DNA of 57,355 bases from Candidatus Poribacteria bacterium (GCA_022820835.1 JAJEET010000098.1:1-57355); one strand, 5' to 3'. Positions 1 to 8,795 are shown, numbered from the stretch's first letter. Notes: generated by a model from the letters alone, not told the origin. Numbers and translations: made by a program.

Positions 1-141
1 GGTTCTTATATGACCCCTGCGACTGCGGCGTATTGGGACGGTAAGAACGCTGTTGGTGAGCGCGTATCGAGTGGTATCTACTTCTACACGCTCCAAACCG
101 CTGATTTTGCTGCAACCCGACGGATGGTTATCCTGAAGTAA
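1..141 (+). CDS. C-terminal end of a secreted protein with a FlgD-like tail (partial)
   Basis: Frame 1 is open from the window edge to a TAA at 139-141, giving 46 residues. It contains YWDGKNAVGERVSSGIYFY and ends RRMVILK. This W-D-G-x-(N)-x(5)-V-x-S-G-x-Y-x-Y pattern followed by R-x-M-V-I-L-K is the FlgD-Ig-like C-terminal module found at the end of many large secreted proteins; it is often suspected to act in sorting or anchoring. The start and the rest of the protein lie outside the window, so its main function cannot be read. A strong hairpin at 200-271 follows it. Confidence 0.75.
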   Translation, partial: GSYMTPATAAYWDGKNAVGERVSSGIYFYTLQTADFAATRRMVILK

Positions 142-199
142 AGTAGCGCAGCGAAAACGCTTTTTGGCGATATTCACAAGCCAAAATGTGCTGAAAAAT

Positions 200-271
200 A
201 AAACGCCCCGACCTGCCGGTTCAGCTAACCGCGAATCAACGCCGATTAGCAGTCGGCGTTGGGGCGTTTTT
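200..271 (+). terminator. Long-stem hairpin ending in a T run
   Basis: AAAACGCCCC at 200-209 pairs with GGGGCGTTTT at 261-270, followed by further T. A second stem nests inside: AACGCCG (238-244) with CGGCGTT (254-260). It follows the stop of the partial gene by about 60 nt and fits an intrinsic terminator. It also lies inside the longest possible reading frame of the next gene, which argues for the later start of that gene. Confidence 0.65.
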
Positions 272-295
272 CCGTACGTACATGGGAGAAAATAT

Positions 296-1720
296 TTGAA
301 TTATCTAAAAAATACCTTACCGCTTTGGGGTGTGCTTCTTTTACTTTTCGCCGTAGGCACCGGTAATGCATTTGCTTTATCATCTGATCCGCCGGACGGA
401 CTTACTGGAGCACCTACTGAAGGTAACTGCACACAGTGCCATGTTGGTAATACGCTCAATGCCGCAGGCGGCGCATTGATGCTGACAATTCCCGAAACCT
501 ACGAACCGAATGAAGTATATACGATTGTTGTTAATTTGTCGCGTGCGGGACAGAGTCGTTGGGGATTTGAGATGACTGCGCTGGATGCTGACGGGGCACG
601 CGCCGGCACTTTTGCTACTGACACCGCTGGGAATACACAGCTTTCGGAAGCAAATAGTAAACAGTATATCCAGCATACGACTGATGGAACCGCTGCAGGT
701 ACAAACGATGCACACAGTTGGGAATTCCAGTGGACCGCTCCGGATGCGGATATAGGTCCTATTACTTTTTATGCTGCTGGAAACGCTGCAAATAACGCTG
801 ATGGAAGTATTGGAGATTATATCTACACAGCAGACTCGGAATCAACACCGGTAATCGCAGGTGTTTCTCTGGAAATTGTCGGAGAGGCAGCACTTTCTAC
901 GACGGATGCCGTTGAAGGCGTGAGTTACACACTCGAAGTCACAAACACCGGTAATGCGACGGATACAGTATCGCTTGAAGCCTCAGCGGAAGTCGGCATT
1001 GGAGGCAGTGTGCTGGGTAGTTTCAGCGAAAGTTCAATCGAACTTGAGGCTGGCGCGTCTGCTGAAGTAACATTGTCGGTTAAAGGGGACCTATTGACAG
1101 AACCGGGGGATTACCCCATCACTGTGACAGCGACCTCTGGCACCGATAGCACGATGACTGCCGAAGCCACGACCACAACGACTATAGAAGTGCTGGTAAT
1201 TGCGGGTGTATCATTAGAAGTTGTCGGAGACGATGCGCTTTCCACGATGGATGCCGTTGAAGGTGTCAGTTATACACTCAAAGTCACGAACACCGGTAAT
1301 GCGATGGATACAATATCGCTTGAAGCCTCAGCAGAGGTCGGTATTGAAGGCAGTGTGGTCGGGGAGTTCAGTGAACGTTCAGTTGAACTTGAAGCCGATG
1401 CATCTGCTGAAGTGACACTGACGGTTAAAGGGGATCTCTTCACAGAACCGGGGGATTACCCCATTACTGTGACGGCGACCTCTGGCACCGATAGCACGAT
1501 GACTGCCGAAGTTACAACGGCCACGACTATAGAGATGCCGCCGATACCTTGGGATGTTAACAGCGATGGAACTGTTAATATTCAGGATTTAGTGCTTGTT
1601 GCCGCTCAATTGGGTGAATCTGGAGAAGACCTTAAGGAAGATGTAAACGCGGACGGCGTGGTTAATATTCAGGATTTAGTTATTGTTGCGTCGCATCTCG
1701 GTGAAGATACAAGCAATTAG
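296..1720 (+). CDS. Secreted choice-of-anchor V protein with two repeat domains and a dockerin-like end
   Basis: I chose TTG 296 (474 residues) because GGGAGA sits 6 nt upstream and a signal peptide follows directly (NYLKNTLPLWGVLLLLFAV...NAFA). The frame is open back to TTG 164, but that would run through a terminator hairpin. After the signal come PPDGLTGAPTEGNCTQCHVG, typical of the choice-of-anchor V domain and carrying a CxxCH motif that could bind haem. Two near-identical beta-rich repeats of about 115 residues follow, resembling NEW3/CARDB-like domains (V-T-N-T-G-N, EPGDYPITVTATSG). The C-terminus has two dockerin-type calcium loops, DVNSDGTVNIQDL and DVNADGVVNIQDL. Family knowledge suggests a surface or secreted protein; its ligand is unknown. 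Confidence 0.75.
   Translation: MNYLKNTLPLWGVLLLLFAVGTGNAFALSSDPPDGLTGAPTEGNCTQCHVGNTLNAAGGALMLTIPETYEPNEVYTIVVNLSRAGQSRWGFEMTALDADGARAGTFATDTAGNTQLSEANSKQYIQHTTDGTAAGTNDAHSWEFQWTAPDADIGPITFYAAGNAANNADGSIGDYIYTADSESTPVIAGVSLEIVGEAALSTTDAVEGVSYTLEVTNTGNATDTVSLEASAEVGIGGSVLGSFSESSIELEAGASAEVTLSVKGDLLTEPGDYPITVTATSGTDSTMTAEATTTTTIEVLVIAGVSLEVVGDDALSTMDAVEGVSYTLKVTNTGNAMDTISLEASAEVGIEGSVVGEFSERSVELEADASAEVTLTVKGDLFTEPGDYPITVTATSGTDSTMTAEVTTATTIEMPPIPWDVNSDGTVNIQDLVLVAAQLGESGEDLKEDVNADGVVNIQDLVIVASHLGEDTSN
851..1540 (+). repeat. Two in-gene tandem repeats, 345-bp period
   Basis: The segment starting at 851 is repeated from 1196, so the period is 345 bp (115 residues). Long stretches are identical at the nucleotide level, for example around 1093-1165 and 1438-1510 (encoding EPGDYPITVTATSGTDSTMT). 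This indicates recent internal duplication or gene conversion inside the surface protein gene. Confidence 0.8.
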
Positions 1721-1794
1721 CCGATAATTTTGACAGGGCGGTTTTCTCTTATTGACACAGATAACCAGCAGCGTACGCTGCGAAGAGACCATAA

Positions 1795-1843
1795 AAAACC
1801 AACGGTTTCCTATGCTACAGATGTGTCGTTAATCGTTGGTTTT
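1795..1843 (+). terminator. Hairpin with T-rich tail after the dockerin-like gene
   Basis: AAAACCAACG (1795-1804) pairs with CGTTGGTTTT (1834-1843). The 10-bp stem is perfect, with a 29-nt loop, about 75 nt after the stop codon. It may work in either direction. Confidence 0.55.
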
Positions 1844-1853
1844 ACCAAACGTA

Positions 1854-1891
1854 AAGAGGCTACCGATAGGTTTAACCCATTGTAGCCTCTT
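1854..1891 (+). terminator. Second perfect 10-bp hairpin
   Basis: AAGAGGCTAC (1854-1863) pairs exactly with GTAGCCTCTT (1882-1891) across an 18-nt loop. It lies just after the previous hairpin, so the pair may form a tandem terminator that insulates the next transcription unit. Confidence 0.55.
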
Positions 1892-2062
1892 ATACCATGT
1901 AAAATGGAACAGTTTTGAAACACTACCTGAATTTAGGAGTGTCTGGAAATTCTGAGGAGCACGTTAATCCAAACGACAGATAGGACAACAAGGAAGCTCA
2001 TCTGTATTTTCCTCTCTTAGTTTTTATATTTTGAAAAAACATAAAATATGACTACGCGCTTT

Positions 2063-2129
2063 GTAATACGCAATCTCTGAGGAAGGGTTACAAAAAATTT
2101 GCGTTCACCGAAAATTTGAGGCGTATTAC
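2063..2129. repeat. 9-bp inverted repeat upstream of the oxidoreductase gene
   Basis: GTAATACGC at 2063-2071 is the exact reverse complement of GCGTATTAC at 2121-2129, with 49 nt between them. It lies in the 500-nt gene-free stretch 1721-2222, about 95 nt before the gene. It could be paired regulator half-sites, but nothing else supports that. I see no clear promoter in the rest of this spacer. Confidence 0.3.
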
Positions 2130-2222
2130 GCCATTTGCGTGATAATTGTAGTTTTCGTTTTTATTCATGGTATCGCCACTTGTATGAATCTATAGTGTGG
2201 CAGAAATATAGGAAGTATGAAC

Positions 2223-3293
2223 ATGGGAACCTCTAAATATCGCGTCGGAATTATCGGATGTGGTGGTATCGCCAATGCACACGCCCGCGGCTATCAAGGC
2301 GTTGAACAGACAGAGATCGTCGCACTTGCGGATCCAGTTCAAGTCGCTCTTAACAAATTCGCAGAGACTTACGGGGTCCCTGCTGAGAACTGTTACTTGG
2401 ATGCACGTGAGATGTTGGATAACGAGGACCTTGATATTGTCAGCATTGCGACATGGCATAAACTCCACGCGCCGATGACAATCGCTGCATGTGCGCGCAG
2501 TCCAAAAGCAGTACTCTGTGAGAAACCGATGGGTGTGAGTGTAGGCGAATGCGATGAAATGTTGATCGCCGCCAGACGGAACGATGTAAAGGTTGTCGTT
2601 GGGCACCAACGACGGTTTAATTCCGCGTGGACAGATGCCCGAAATTTAATCGCTGAGGGTGTGATCGGTGAACCCAGACAGATCGTCTGCCACGGTGGAC
2701 AAGGGTTGTTGAATGACTGTTCACACCTGTTTGATATGATGCGCTACGTTCTCAGCGATCCTGATCCGGAGTGGGTCATCGGGAATGTTGAGCGTAAAAC
2801 CGAGCGTTATGAGCGGGACATCCAGATTGAGGATAGGAGTGCCGGCATCGTCGGGTTCGCAGGCGGCTGTATCGGTATGCTTATGCAAGAGATCGGCAGA
2901 CCGAATTATCAGGGCGGTATTGTTTACGGATCAGACGGTATCGCTGATGTAACGGAGGGCCGTGTCCGTTTGCTCAATAATAAGTCGAAAGATTGGAAAG
3001 AACGTCCATCCGACGGTACAAACCAGCACGTCGCACAAGCCACTGAACTCGTCTCGTGGATCGAAGGCGGAGCCGAACACCGTGGAGAAGCCAAACACGG
3101 ACGTGCCGCTGTTGAGATTATTATGGCTATCTACGAATCGGCGCGTATGCACGAGGTCGTACAATTGCCGTTACGAACACATGCGAATCCGCTTGACTTA
3201 ATGATTGAGAACGGTGATTTGCCGATCGAACGTCCCGGACGTTATGACATCCGAGCGTTCTTGTTGCGCGGCGAATCCATGAAACCGGAGTAA
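2223..3293 (+). CDS. Gfo/Idh/MocA family NAD(P)-dependent oxidoreductase
   Basis: I chose ATG 2223 (356 residues) because GGAAG at 2211-2215 is correctly spaced for it; an in-frame ATG at 2217 lies almost on the ribosome site. The N-terminal Rossmann fold has V-G-I-I-G-C-G-G (8-15), and the family signature E100-K101-P102 follows. H168 and D171 sit where the catalytic His and Asp region of the family is expected. These enzymes oxidise or reduce sugars, inositols or related hydroxyl compounds in the cytoplasm; the substrate cannot be told. The gene is followed after 28 nt by an FtsX permease gene and then by a second family member, so the three are probably co-transcribed. Confidence 0.85.
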   Translation: MGTSKYRVGIIGCGGIANAHARGYQGVEQTEIVALADPVQVALNKFAETYGVPAENCYLDAREMLDNEDLDIVSIATWHKLHAPMTIAACARSPKAVLCEKPMGVSVGECDEMLIAARRNDVKVVVGHQRRFNSAWTDARNLIAEGVIGEPRQIVCHGGQGLLNDCSHLFDMMRYVLSDPDPEWVIGNVERKTERYERDIQIEDRSAGIVGFAGGCIGMLMQEIGRPNYQGGIVYGSDGIADVTEGRVRLLNNKSKDWKERPSDGTNQHVAQATELVSWIEGGAEHRGEAKHGRAAVEIIMAIYESARMHEVVQLPLRTHANPLDLMIENGDLPIERPGRYDIRAFLLRGESMKPE

Positions 3294-3321
3294 CGAACTC
3301 ACACAAGAATTTTAAGTAGCC

Positions 3322-4557
3322 ATGCAGATTACACAAGGCATTAACGTCGGTTTGGCAGCACTGCTACGTAATAAGTTGCGTTCCGTACTGACAACACTCG
3401 GTATTATTATCGGTATCGCCGCGGTCGTCGCCGTTGTTTCGGTCGGCGGCGGTGCCGAACACCTCATGCTCGTTGAATTGGAACGGATCGGCGGCGCAGG
3501 TATGATTGTCTGCTTCAGGAAAGATAAACTGCGCAGAGAAGACGGTGCCTATATTGAAAACAGACACCCCGAATTCATTGAGTACGAGGACCTCGCCTTT
3601 ATTATTGACAACTGCCCTTCTCTGAAACTAGCTGTAGCACAGTCTCAGATGAACCTTCCGGTCTCACACAAACACGTTAACCAGTCGCTTGAGATCTACG
3701 GTATTACACCGTTCTATCAAGAAGCCAACAATTGGTACGTCGAATTTGGACGGTTCATCACTGAAAACGATATTGAGCGGAGAGACCCAGTGTGTGTGGT
3801 CGGTTCGGAGGTTCACAAAGACCTGTTTCAGATGCAGGATCCCATCGGACTCGAACTCAAAATCGGCACAGAACGATTTACTGTCATCGGTGTCATGGAG
3901 GAGAAAGGGAACAGCATGGCGAGTGAGGGGTGGGATAATCGCGTCATTATTCCGATTACTACATTGGGAATCCGTTTTATTGGGCAATATAAAGGCTGGG
4001 TCTACCTATTTTGTCAAGCCGAAAGTTACGATAAGGTTGAACAGGCTGTTGCGGAGATCAAAGTCGCCATGCGGCAACAACACGGCGACGAAAAATATTT
4101 TGATTTTTTTACGGCGAAACAGATTATAAAACAGGTAGGGAACGTGAGTCGGATTGTTCAGATACTGCTCGGCGGTGTTGCAAGTGTCGCACTGTTCGTC
4201 GGCGGTATCGGGATCATGAATATTATGCTGGTCTCTGTAACAGAGCGGACCCGCGAGATCGGGTTACGGAAGTCGATCGGCGCAAGACGACGAGACATCC
4301 TGACCCAATTCCTGATTGAAGCAATCGTTTTAAGTATTTGCGGTGGTCTCATCGGTATCTTTATCGGCAGTAGCCTCGCCTCTATTTCCGGTCTGGTGAT
4401 TTCAAAACTTATGAAAGCGAGTTGGCCCGCTGTTGTCTCTATCCAAGCGGCATTAATAGCGTTCGGCGTTTCCGCGTTCATCGGCATATTCTTCGGACTC
4501 TACCCGGCAAACAAAGCCTCCGGCCTCATGCCAACAGAGGCACTGCGCCACGAATAA
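3322..4557 (+). CDS. MacB-like FtsX ABC transporter permease
   Basis: The 411 residues show the MacB/FtsX layout: an N-terminal membrane segment (about 18-45, LRSVLTTLGIIIGIAAVVAV), a large extracytoplasmic domain (about 50-270), and three C-terminal membrane segments. The hallmark RTREIGLRKSIGARRRDIL lies between the first two of these. Such permeases use a LolD/MacB-type ATPase to move lipoproteins or peptides, or to transmit force to the periplasm. No ATPase of that kind is adjacent; the nearest is at 16772-17584 on the other strand. It sits between two oxidoreductase genes, an unusual place for a transporter subunit. Confidence 0.85.
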   Translation: MQITQGINVGLAALLRNKLRSVLTTLGIIIGIAAVVAVVSVGGGAEHLMLVELERIGGAGMIVCFRKDKLRREDGAYIENRHPEFIEYEDLAFIIDNCPSLKLAVAQSQMNLPVSHKHVNQSLEIYGITPFYQEANNWYVEFGRFITENDIERRDPVCVVGSEVHKDLFQMQDPIGLELKIGTERFTVIGVMEEKGNSMASEGWDNRVIIPITTLGIRFIGQYKGWVYLFCQAESYDKVEQAVAEIKVAMRQQHGDEKYFDFFTAKQIIKQVGNVSRIVQILLGGVASVALFVGGIGIMNIMLVSVTERTREIGLRKSIGARRRDILTQFLIEAIVLSICGGLIGIFIGSSLASISGLVISKLMKASWPAVVSIQAALIAFGVSAFIGIFFGLYPANKASGLMPTEALRHE

Positions 4558-4616
4558 AATAAAACCCTCCTTCTGACAGCCAACGGCTAATGGCGAATAA
4601 ATAAAGGAAACTTATT

Positions 4617-5663
4617 ATGACAAATCAAAAAACACACGTCCGGGCAGCTGTTGTCGGACTCGGTTGGCCCGGGATGCAACATCTCAAAGGCTATGTCGCT
4701 GACCCGCGCTCAGAGGTTATCGCAGTCTGTGATTTAGACAAAACACACGCTGAAAAAATCGCAGCGGAATATAAAATACAGAATATCTACACCAATCACT
4801 TAGAGATGTTAAAAAATAAGGATATTGATGCGGTGAGTGTCTGTCTGCCAAACTTTCTCCACGCACCGATTTCTATTGATGCCTTGAACGCCGGTAAACA
4901 TGTGCTTTGTGAGAAGCCACCCGCTCGAAGCGCACCAGAAGCAAAGGCGATGGCGGATGCAGCCACTGAAAACGGTAAAACACTCATGTACGCACTCGTG
5001 CAGCGGTTCGGGGGAAACGCACAACGGCTGAAGCAGCTCGTCACAGCTGGCGAACTCGGCGACATCTATTTCGGTAAAGCCGCTTACGTCCGCCGTCGCG
5101 GTATTCCTATCGGTAAAGAGGGGTGGTTCGTCGATAGGGAACGTTCCGGGGGTGGCGCACTCATTGACATCGGTGTACATGCGTTGGATTGTATCTGGTG
5201 GCTAATGGGTTCACCAAGACCTGTTGAAATTATGGGCGCTGTCTATTCTCATTTCGAACATCTCGTGCCGGATGAGGTCAAATACGATGTCGATGACGGA
5301 ACCTTCGCACAGATCCATTTTGAAAACGGCGCAACGATTATTCTTGAAACGACATGGGCACTGAATCTGCCCGGCGATAATTACATTAAAGTAGCCGGAA
5401 CCAAAGCGGGGGCAACGCTCAATCCGTTCACGCTTTACACTGAAGAAGACGGCAAAGAGGTGGATAAACCGCTCAACGCGCCTCGGATAAACGGGTTCGA
5501 CGAAGAGGTTAAACACTTCGTCGGGTGCATAGTAGACGCTGAGGAACCTATATCTTCAGCCGAACAGGGGATCATGTTGATGCAGATGCTTGATGGTATC
5601 TACGAATCTGCTAAGAAGGGGCAGTCCGTGCATATCGACGATCTCAGCACCCTGAACGGATGA
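4617..5663 (+). CDS. Gfo/Idh/MocA family oxidoreductase (second copy)
   Basis: The protein has 348 residues. AAGGAAA lies about 7 nt before the ATG. The Rossmann motif is VVGLGWPG (12-19), the signature is E99-K100-P101, and D184, H188 and D191 in the stretch ALIDIGVHALD match the family's catalytic region. It is only distantly similar to the oxidoreductase at 2223, so the two probably have different substrates. Its stop overlaps the start of the next permease (ATGA, 5660-5663), which implies translational coupling to the exporter genes. Confidence 0.85.
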   Translation: MTNQKTHVRAAVVGLGWPGMQHLKGYVADPRSEVIAVCDLDKTHAEKIAAEYKIQNIYTNHLEMLKNKDIDAVSVCLPNFLHAPISIDALNAGKHVLCEKPPARSAPEAKAMADAATENGKTLMYALVQRFGGNAQRLKQLVTAGELGDIYFGKAAYVRRRGIPIGKEGWFVDRERSGGGALIDIGVHALDCIWWLMGSPRPVEIMGAVYSHFEHLVPDEVKYDVDDGTFAQIHFENGATIILETTWALNLPGDNYIKVAGTKAGATLNPFTLYTEEDGKEVDKPLNAPRINGFDEEVKHFVGCIVDAEEPISSAEQGIMLMQMLDGIYESAKKGQSVHIDDLSTLNG

Positions 5664-6475
5664 AACCTCTCTACCTGACTTTTCATGTCTATTTGGCATT
5701 TGTGCGGAAATCGTTCCAGAAACGGATGCAATATCGGGTTGCCAACCTTGCAGGCTTGACGACCAATTTCTTTTTTCTGTTGGTGCATATTTTTGTCTAC
5801 ACTGCTTTCTACGCAGCGAGCACCGAACCGCAACCGCTGAATCTGAACGAAATTATTACCTATTTCGTTCTTTGTCAGGTATCTTTTATGCTGATGCCGT
5901 TCTGGGGGGCGCGCTCCGAAGTTACGCAAGCGATTAAGGACGGTAGTGTCGCACTCCAATTAACGAAACCTGTCGATTTTCACGCCTATTGGTTTGCGGA
6001 TGAATGTGGTAGAGCCTGCTATTTCCTCCTCATGCGTGGGGTCCCGACCTTTCTTATCAGTATTCTCTTTTTTACAGTTACGTTTCCACAGCAGCCTACT
6101 GTTTTTATGGCGTTTGCAGTATCGATGGCACTTGCTATTTTCATGAGTACTGCGATCATGATAACAATTTTTAGCAGCGCTTTCTGGACACTGGATACAG
6201 CTGGAATTTCTGGAATGTCCGGTTCTATAATCATGCTATTTTCTGGTATGTTGGTTCCGATTGCGCTGTGGCCCGAATGGTTAGCACACATCGCTGAGTG
6301 GTTGCCGTTTGCTGGATTGATTGATGTCCCGTTTAGTATCTATTTGGGTAAGATTACGGGGATTGGTGTCTGGATCGCTATAGGGAAACAGATGATGTGG
6401 TGCCTCGTATTTATTGGACTCGGACGCTTTTTTCTTAACCGTGGGTTTGCTCGGCTCGTCATACAAGGCGGGTAG
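5660..6475 (+). CDS. ABC-2 family transporter permease (DUF990 / ABC2_membrane_6 type)
   Basis: The protein has 271 residues with about six hydrophobic segments. The opening (YLTFHVYLAFVRKSFQKRMQYR) and the stretch VTQAIKDGSVALQLTKPVDF are typical of the ABC-2 permeases that occur in pairs with a dedicated ATPase. The start overlaps the preceding stop. With the permease at 6490 and the ATPase at 7579 it forms a complete ABC-2 exporter of unknown cargo. Relatives are usually annotated as antibiotic or polysaccharide exporters, but nothing here identifies the substrate. Confidence 0.8.
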   Translation: MKPLYLTFHVYLAFVRKSFQKRMQYRVANLAGLTTNFFFLLVHIFVYTAFYAASTEPQPLNLNEIITYFVLCQVSFMLMPFWGARSEVTQAIKDGSVALQLTKPVDFHAYWFADECGRACYFLLMRGVPTFLISILFFTVTFPQQPTVFMAFAVSMALAIFMSTAIMITIFSSAFWTLDTAGISGMSGSIIMLFSGMLVPIALWPEWLAHIAEWLPFAGLIDVPFSIYLGKITGIGVWIAIGKQMMWCLVFIGLGRFFLNRGFARLVIQGG

Positions 6476-6489
6476 CGGTATCTCTAAAA

Positions 6490-7290
6490 ATGCAGCATCT
6501 TGCACTTTATTTCCACTTTGTCAAACTTCGCATCCGGTCACAGATGGCCTACCAACTCTCATTTGTGTTTGACCTCTTTTCCCAAGCAAGTATTGCTGTT
6601 ATCGACTTTTTCATGATTGCGCTGCTCTTTAACCGTTTCAAAGAATTAGCGGGATGGAGTCTATGGGAAGTCGGATTCCTTTACGGTATAATAGGTATCT
6701 GTTTTGCCATCGCTGAAATGATTGGCAGAGGATTTGATGTCTTTCAGAATAGTGTCGTGCGCGGCGATTTCGATACCATACTCATCCGTCCGCTCGGTAC
6801 TTTCTTCCAAGTTTTTTCACAGGATTTTCTACTCCGTCGAGTCGGTCGGTTATCGCAAGCCTTTGTTATCCTGTTTATCGCCAATTCGCAATTGACAATC
6901 TCTTGGTCGTTTGTAAAGGCCGGGTATCTGTTGGTTTCGTTAGTCAGTGGGACCTGCTTTTTTATTGCGTTGTTCGTGATTGGCGCGACAAGTTGTTTCT
7001 GGACGATTCAATCCATAGAGATCATCAATATTTTCACGAACGGGGGCGTTTTCATGGGAAGCTATCCGTTTTCGATTTATCGGCGTTGGTTTCGGCATTT
7101 TTTCACTTTTATCGTTCCATTGGCGTGTGTCAACTATTTTCCATCGCTTCTTCTATTGGATAAGGCTATGCCATCGGCGGTTTCAACGCTCGGTGTGTAC
7201 GTAGCACCTCTCGCGGGGTTCCTTTTTTTGGGCATCACGATGTTGTTCTGGCGATGGGGCGTCCTGCATTATCAAAGCACAGGACATTAG
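6490..7290 (+). CDS. ABC-2 family transporter permease (partner)
   Basis: The protein has 266 residues with about six membrane segments. The cytoplasmic motif VVRGDFDTILIRPLGTFFQV parallels GSVALQLTKPVDF in the preceding permease and marks the same family. It starts 14 nt after the previous gene and probably forms a heterodimer with it. The ATPase follows after a repeat-filled spacer of 288 nt. Confidence 0.8.
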   Translation: MQHLALYFHFVKLRIRSQMAYQLSFVFDLFSQASIAVIDFFMIALLFNRFKELAGWSLWEVGFLYGIIGICFAIAEMIGRGFDVFQNSVVRGDFDTILIRPLGTFFQVFSQDFLLRRVGRLSQAFVILFIANSQLTISWSFVKAGYLLVSLVSGTCFFIALFVIGATSCFWTIQSIEIINIFTNGGVFMGSYPFSIYRRWFRHFFTFIVPLACVNYFPSLLLLDKAMPSAVSTLGVYVAPLAGFLFLGITMLFWRWGVLHYQSTGH

Positions 7291-7292
7291 AT

Positions 7293-7391
7293 AGTTAACA
7301 GTTAACAGTACGGTTGCTATGCAACACTATATCCCATGCACGCAAGGTTGGTGCGTCAAGTTAACAGTTAACAGTACGGTTGCTATGCAAC
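7293..7391 (+). repeat. Exact 33-bp direct repeats in the exporter spacer
   Basis: The 33-bp sequence at 7293-7325 recurs without change at 7359-7391, with 33 nt between copies. Each begins AGTTAACAGTTAACAG and ends in the GGTTGC-TAT-GCAAC stem-loop. The repeats belong to the spacer element family described at 7378-7555. Confidence 0.85.
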
Positions 7392-7555
7392 CTTTCAGTA
7401 CTCAGTTAAAGAGGTATATTGTGGAAATTGCAGCAAGTGTTCCAGGCACAAGTTGTTAACTGATAACTGAAAGGAATCGTACCCGATTCCGTACTGATAA
7501 CCATTCCCTCTGATAACTGACAACTGATAACTGAAAGATTTTTCGCAGAAAAATC
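7378..7555. repeat. Three stem-loops with shared flanks and different stems
   Basis: Three hairpins share the pattern CTGAAA, stem, loop, stem, GTAC. At 7473-7490 GGAATCG pairs with CGATTCC. At 7537-7555 GATTTTTC pairs with GAAAAATC. At 7378-7392 the element is inverted and GGTTGC pairs with GCAACC. Flanks such as CTGATAACTGAAA and GTAC-TGATAAC are constant while stems differ completely. A fourth copy lies at 21867-21880. They fill the spacer between the exporter permease and its ATPase. Confidence 0.7.
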
Positions 7556-7578
7556 GTACCGACAACCTTCAAAAAAAT

Positions 7579-8616
7579 ATGATTGAAGTTGAGAACCTCA
7601 GTAAGACCTTCAAAGTCTATCACCACCGCAAAGGTTTTTTCGGGAGTTTTGTGAACCTTTTCTCTCGTAAACACCGTATCGTCGAAGCGGTGGACAACGT
7701 TTCATTCTCCATAAAACGCGGTGAAGTCGTTGGATACTTGGGACCGAACGGTGCTGGAAAGTCAACGACTATTAAGATGTTGACCGGCATTTTGGTGCCT
7801 ACGTCAGGACGCGTGACGGTGAACGGCTATGTCCCACATCGTCAGCGGAAGGAAAACGCCAAGCACATCGGCGTGGTGTTCGGGCAGCGCTCACATCTCT
7901 GGTTCGATCTGCCGGTGCAGGAGTCGTTTGAGCTGCTGCAGCGCATCTATCGGATTCCGCAGGTACAATATAGTCAGAATGTAGAGATGTTTGATGCATT
8001 GCTCAACATCGGCGAGTTTATTCGGACACCTGTCCGTCAATTGAGTCTCGGACAACGGATGCGTGCTGACATCGCCGCCGCGCTGCTCCACAATCCGGAG
8101 GTGCTGTTCCTTGATGAACCGACAATCGGGTTGGATGTTGTCGCTAAGGATCGAATCCGTCAATTTATTCAGCAGATAAATGCCGAACGCCAAGTCACGG
8201 TCATCCTAACGACACATGATTTAGACGATGTTGAGAAACTCTGCAAACGCGTCATCCTTATTGACAAAGCGAGGCTCTGTTTTGATGGCGAACTCGCTGC
8301 ACTTCGCAGGTTGCTCTCAACAGAACGGATTTTGAGCGTCGATTATGCCGAAACCTATTCAGACATCAGTATTCCCAAGGCACATGTTACCTATCGAGAA
8401 GGCAATCGCGTCCAGTACCGGTTTGCGCCAGAGGAGGTTAGTACAGCGGACCTTATCGGTGCGATACTCCAAAAGTTCAAAATCGTAGATATATCGGTTC
8501 AGGACCCCGATATTGAGGCGTTAATCAAAACCGTCTATGAGGATAACCGCGCACTCGAACAAAAACTTACCGAAACGGACGCAATTGACTTGACAAACCG
8601 AAAACGTATACAGTAA
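7579..8616 (+). CDS. ABC transporter ATP-binding protein of the ABC-2 exporter
   Basis: The protein has 345 residues. Walker A is GPNGAGKST (55-63), the signature is L-S-L-G-Q (155-159, a common variant of LSGGQ), Walker B is L-F-L-D-E (176-180), and the switch histidine is H213 in LTTHD. The C-terminal 110 residues form the extension usual for DrrA/ABC-2-type ATPases. It should power the two permeases upstream. No convincing ribosome site precedes the ATG. The repeat-rich 288-nt spacer before it could hold its own control signals or affect stoichiometry. Confidence 0.85.
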   Translation: MIEVENLSKTFKVYHHRKGFFGSFVNLFSRKHRIVEAVDNVSFSIKRGEVVGYLGPNGAGKSTTIKMLTGILVPTSGRVTVNGYVPHRQRKENAKHIGVVFGQRSHLWFDLPVQESFELLQRIYRIPQVQYSQNVEMFDALLNIGEFIRTPVRQLSLGQRMRADIAAALLHNPEVLFLDEPTIGLDVVAKDRIRQFIQQINAERQVTVILTTHDLDDVEKLCKRVILIDKARLCFDGELAALRRLLSTERILSVDYAETYSDISIPKAHVTYREGNRVQYRFAPEEVSTADLIGAILQKFKIVDISVQDPDIEALIKTVYEDNRALEQKLTETDAIDLTNRKRIQ

Positions 8617-8632
8617 AATATATCAAATGGTT

Positions 8633-8795
8633 TTAGTAACGTGAACTTGAAAATAAATCTGTAGGTTGGGTTGAGCGGTAAATACACACTAAAAACCGTA
8701 TAAGTTAGACAAATATGCCGCTTTTCAAGGCACTTTCCGCATAAATAGCGGTAGCGAAACCCAACATCCCACTTTTATCAAACTCACGTTAGTAA
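8633..8795. repeat. Imperfect palindromic element, MITE- or REP-like
   Basis: TTAGTAACGTGAACTTGA (8633-8650) is nearly the reverse complement of TCAAACTCACGTTAGTAA (8778-8795). Inside it, GGTTGGGTT (8663-8671) pairs with AACCCAAC (8758-8765). TAAGTTAGAC occurs at 8701-8710 and 8793-8802. The GGTTGGGTT...AACCCAAC core recalls short palindromic repeats dispersed in many bacterial genomes. It fills most of the gene-free stretch 8617-8873. Confidence 0.55.

Noticed and set aside
164..295. N-terminal extension of the dockerin-like protein from TTG 164
   Set aside because: It would be translated through a terminator-type hairpin and would put 44 residues before a clear signal peptide. TTG 296 has a ribosome site.
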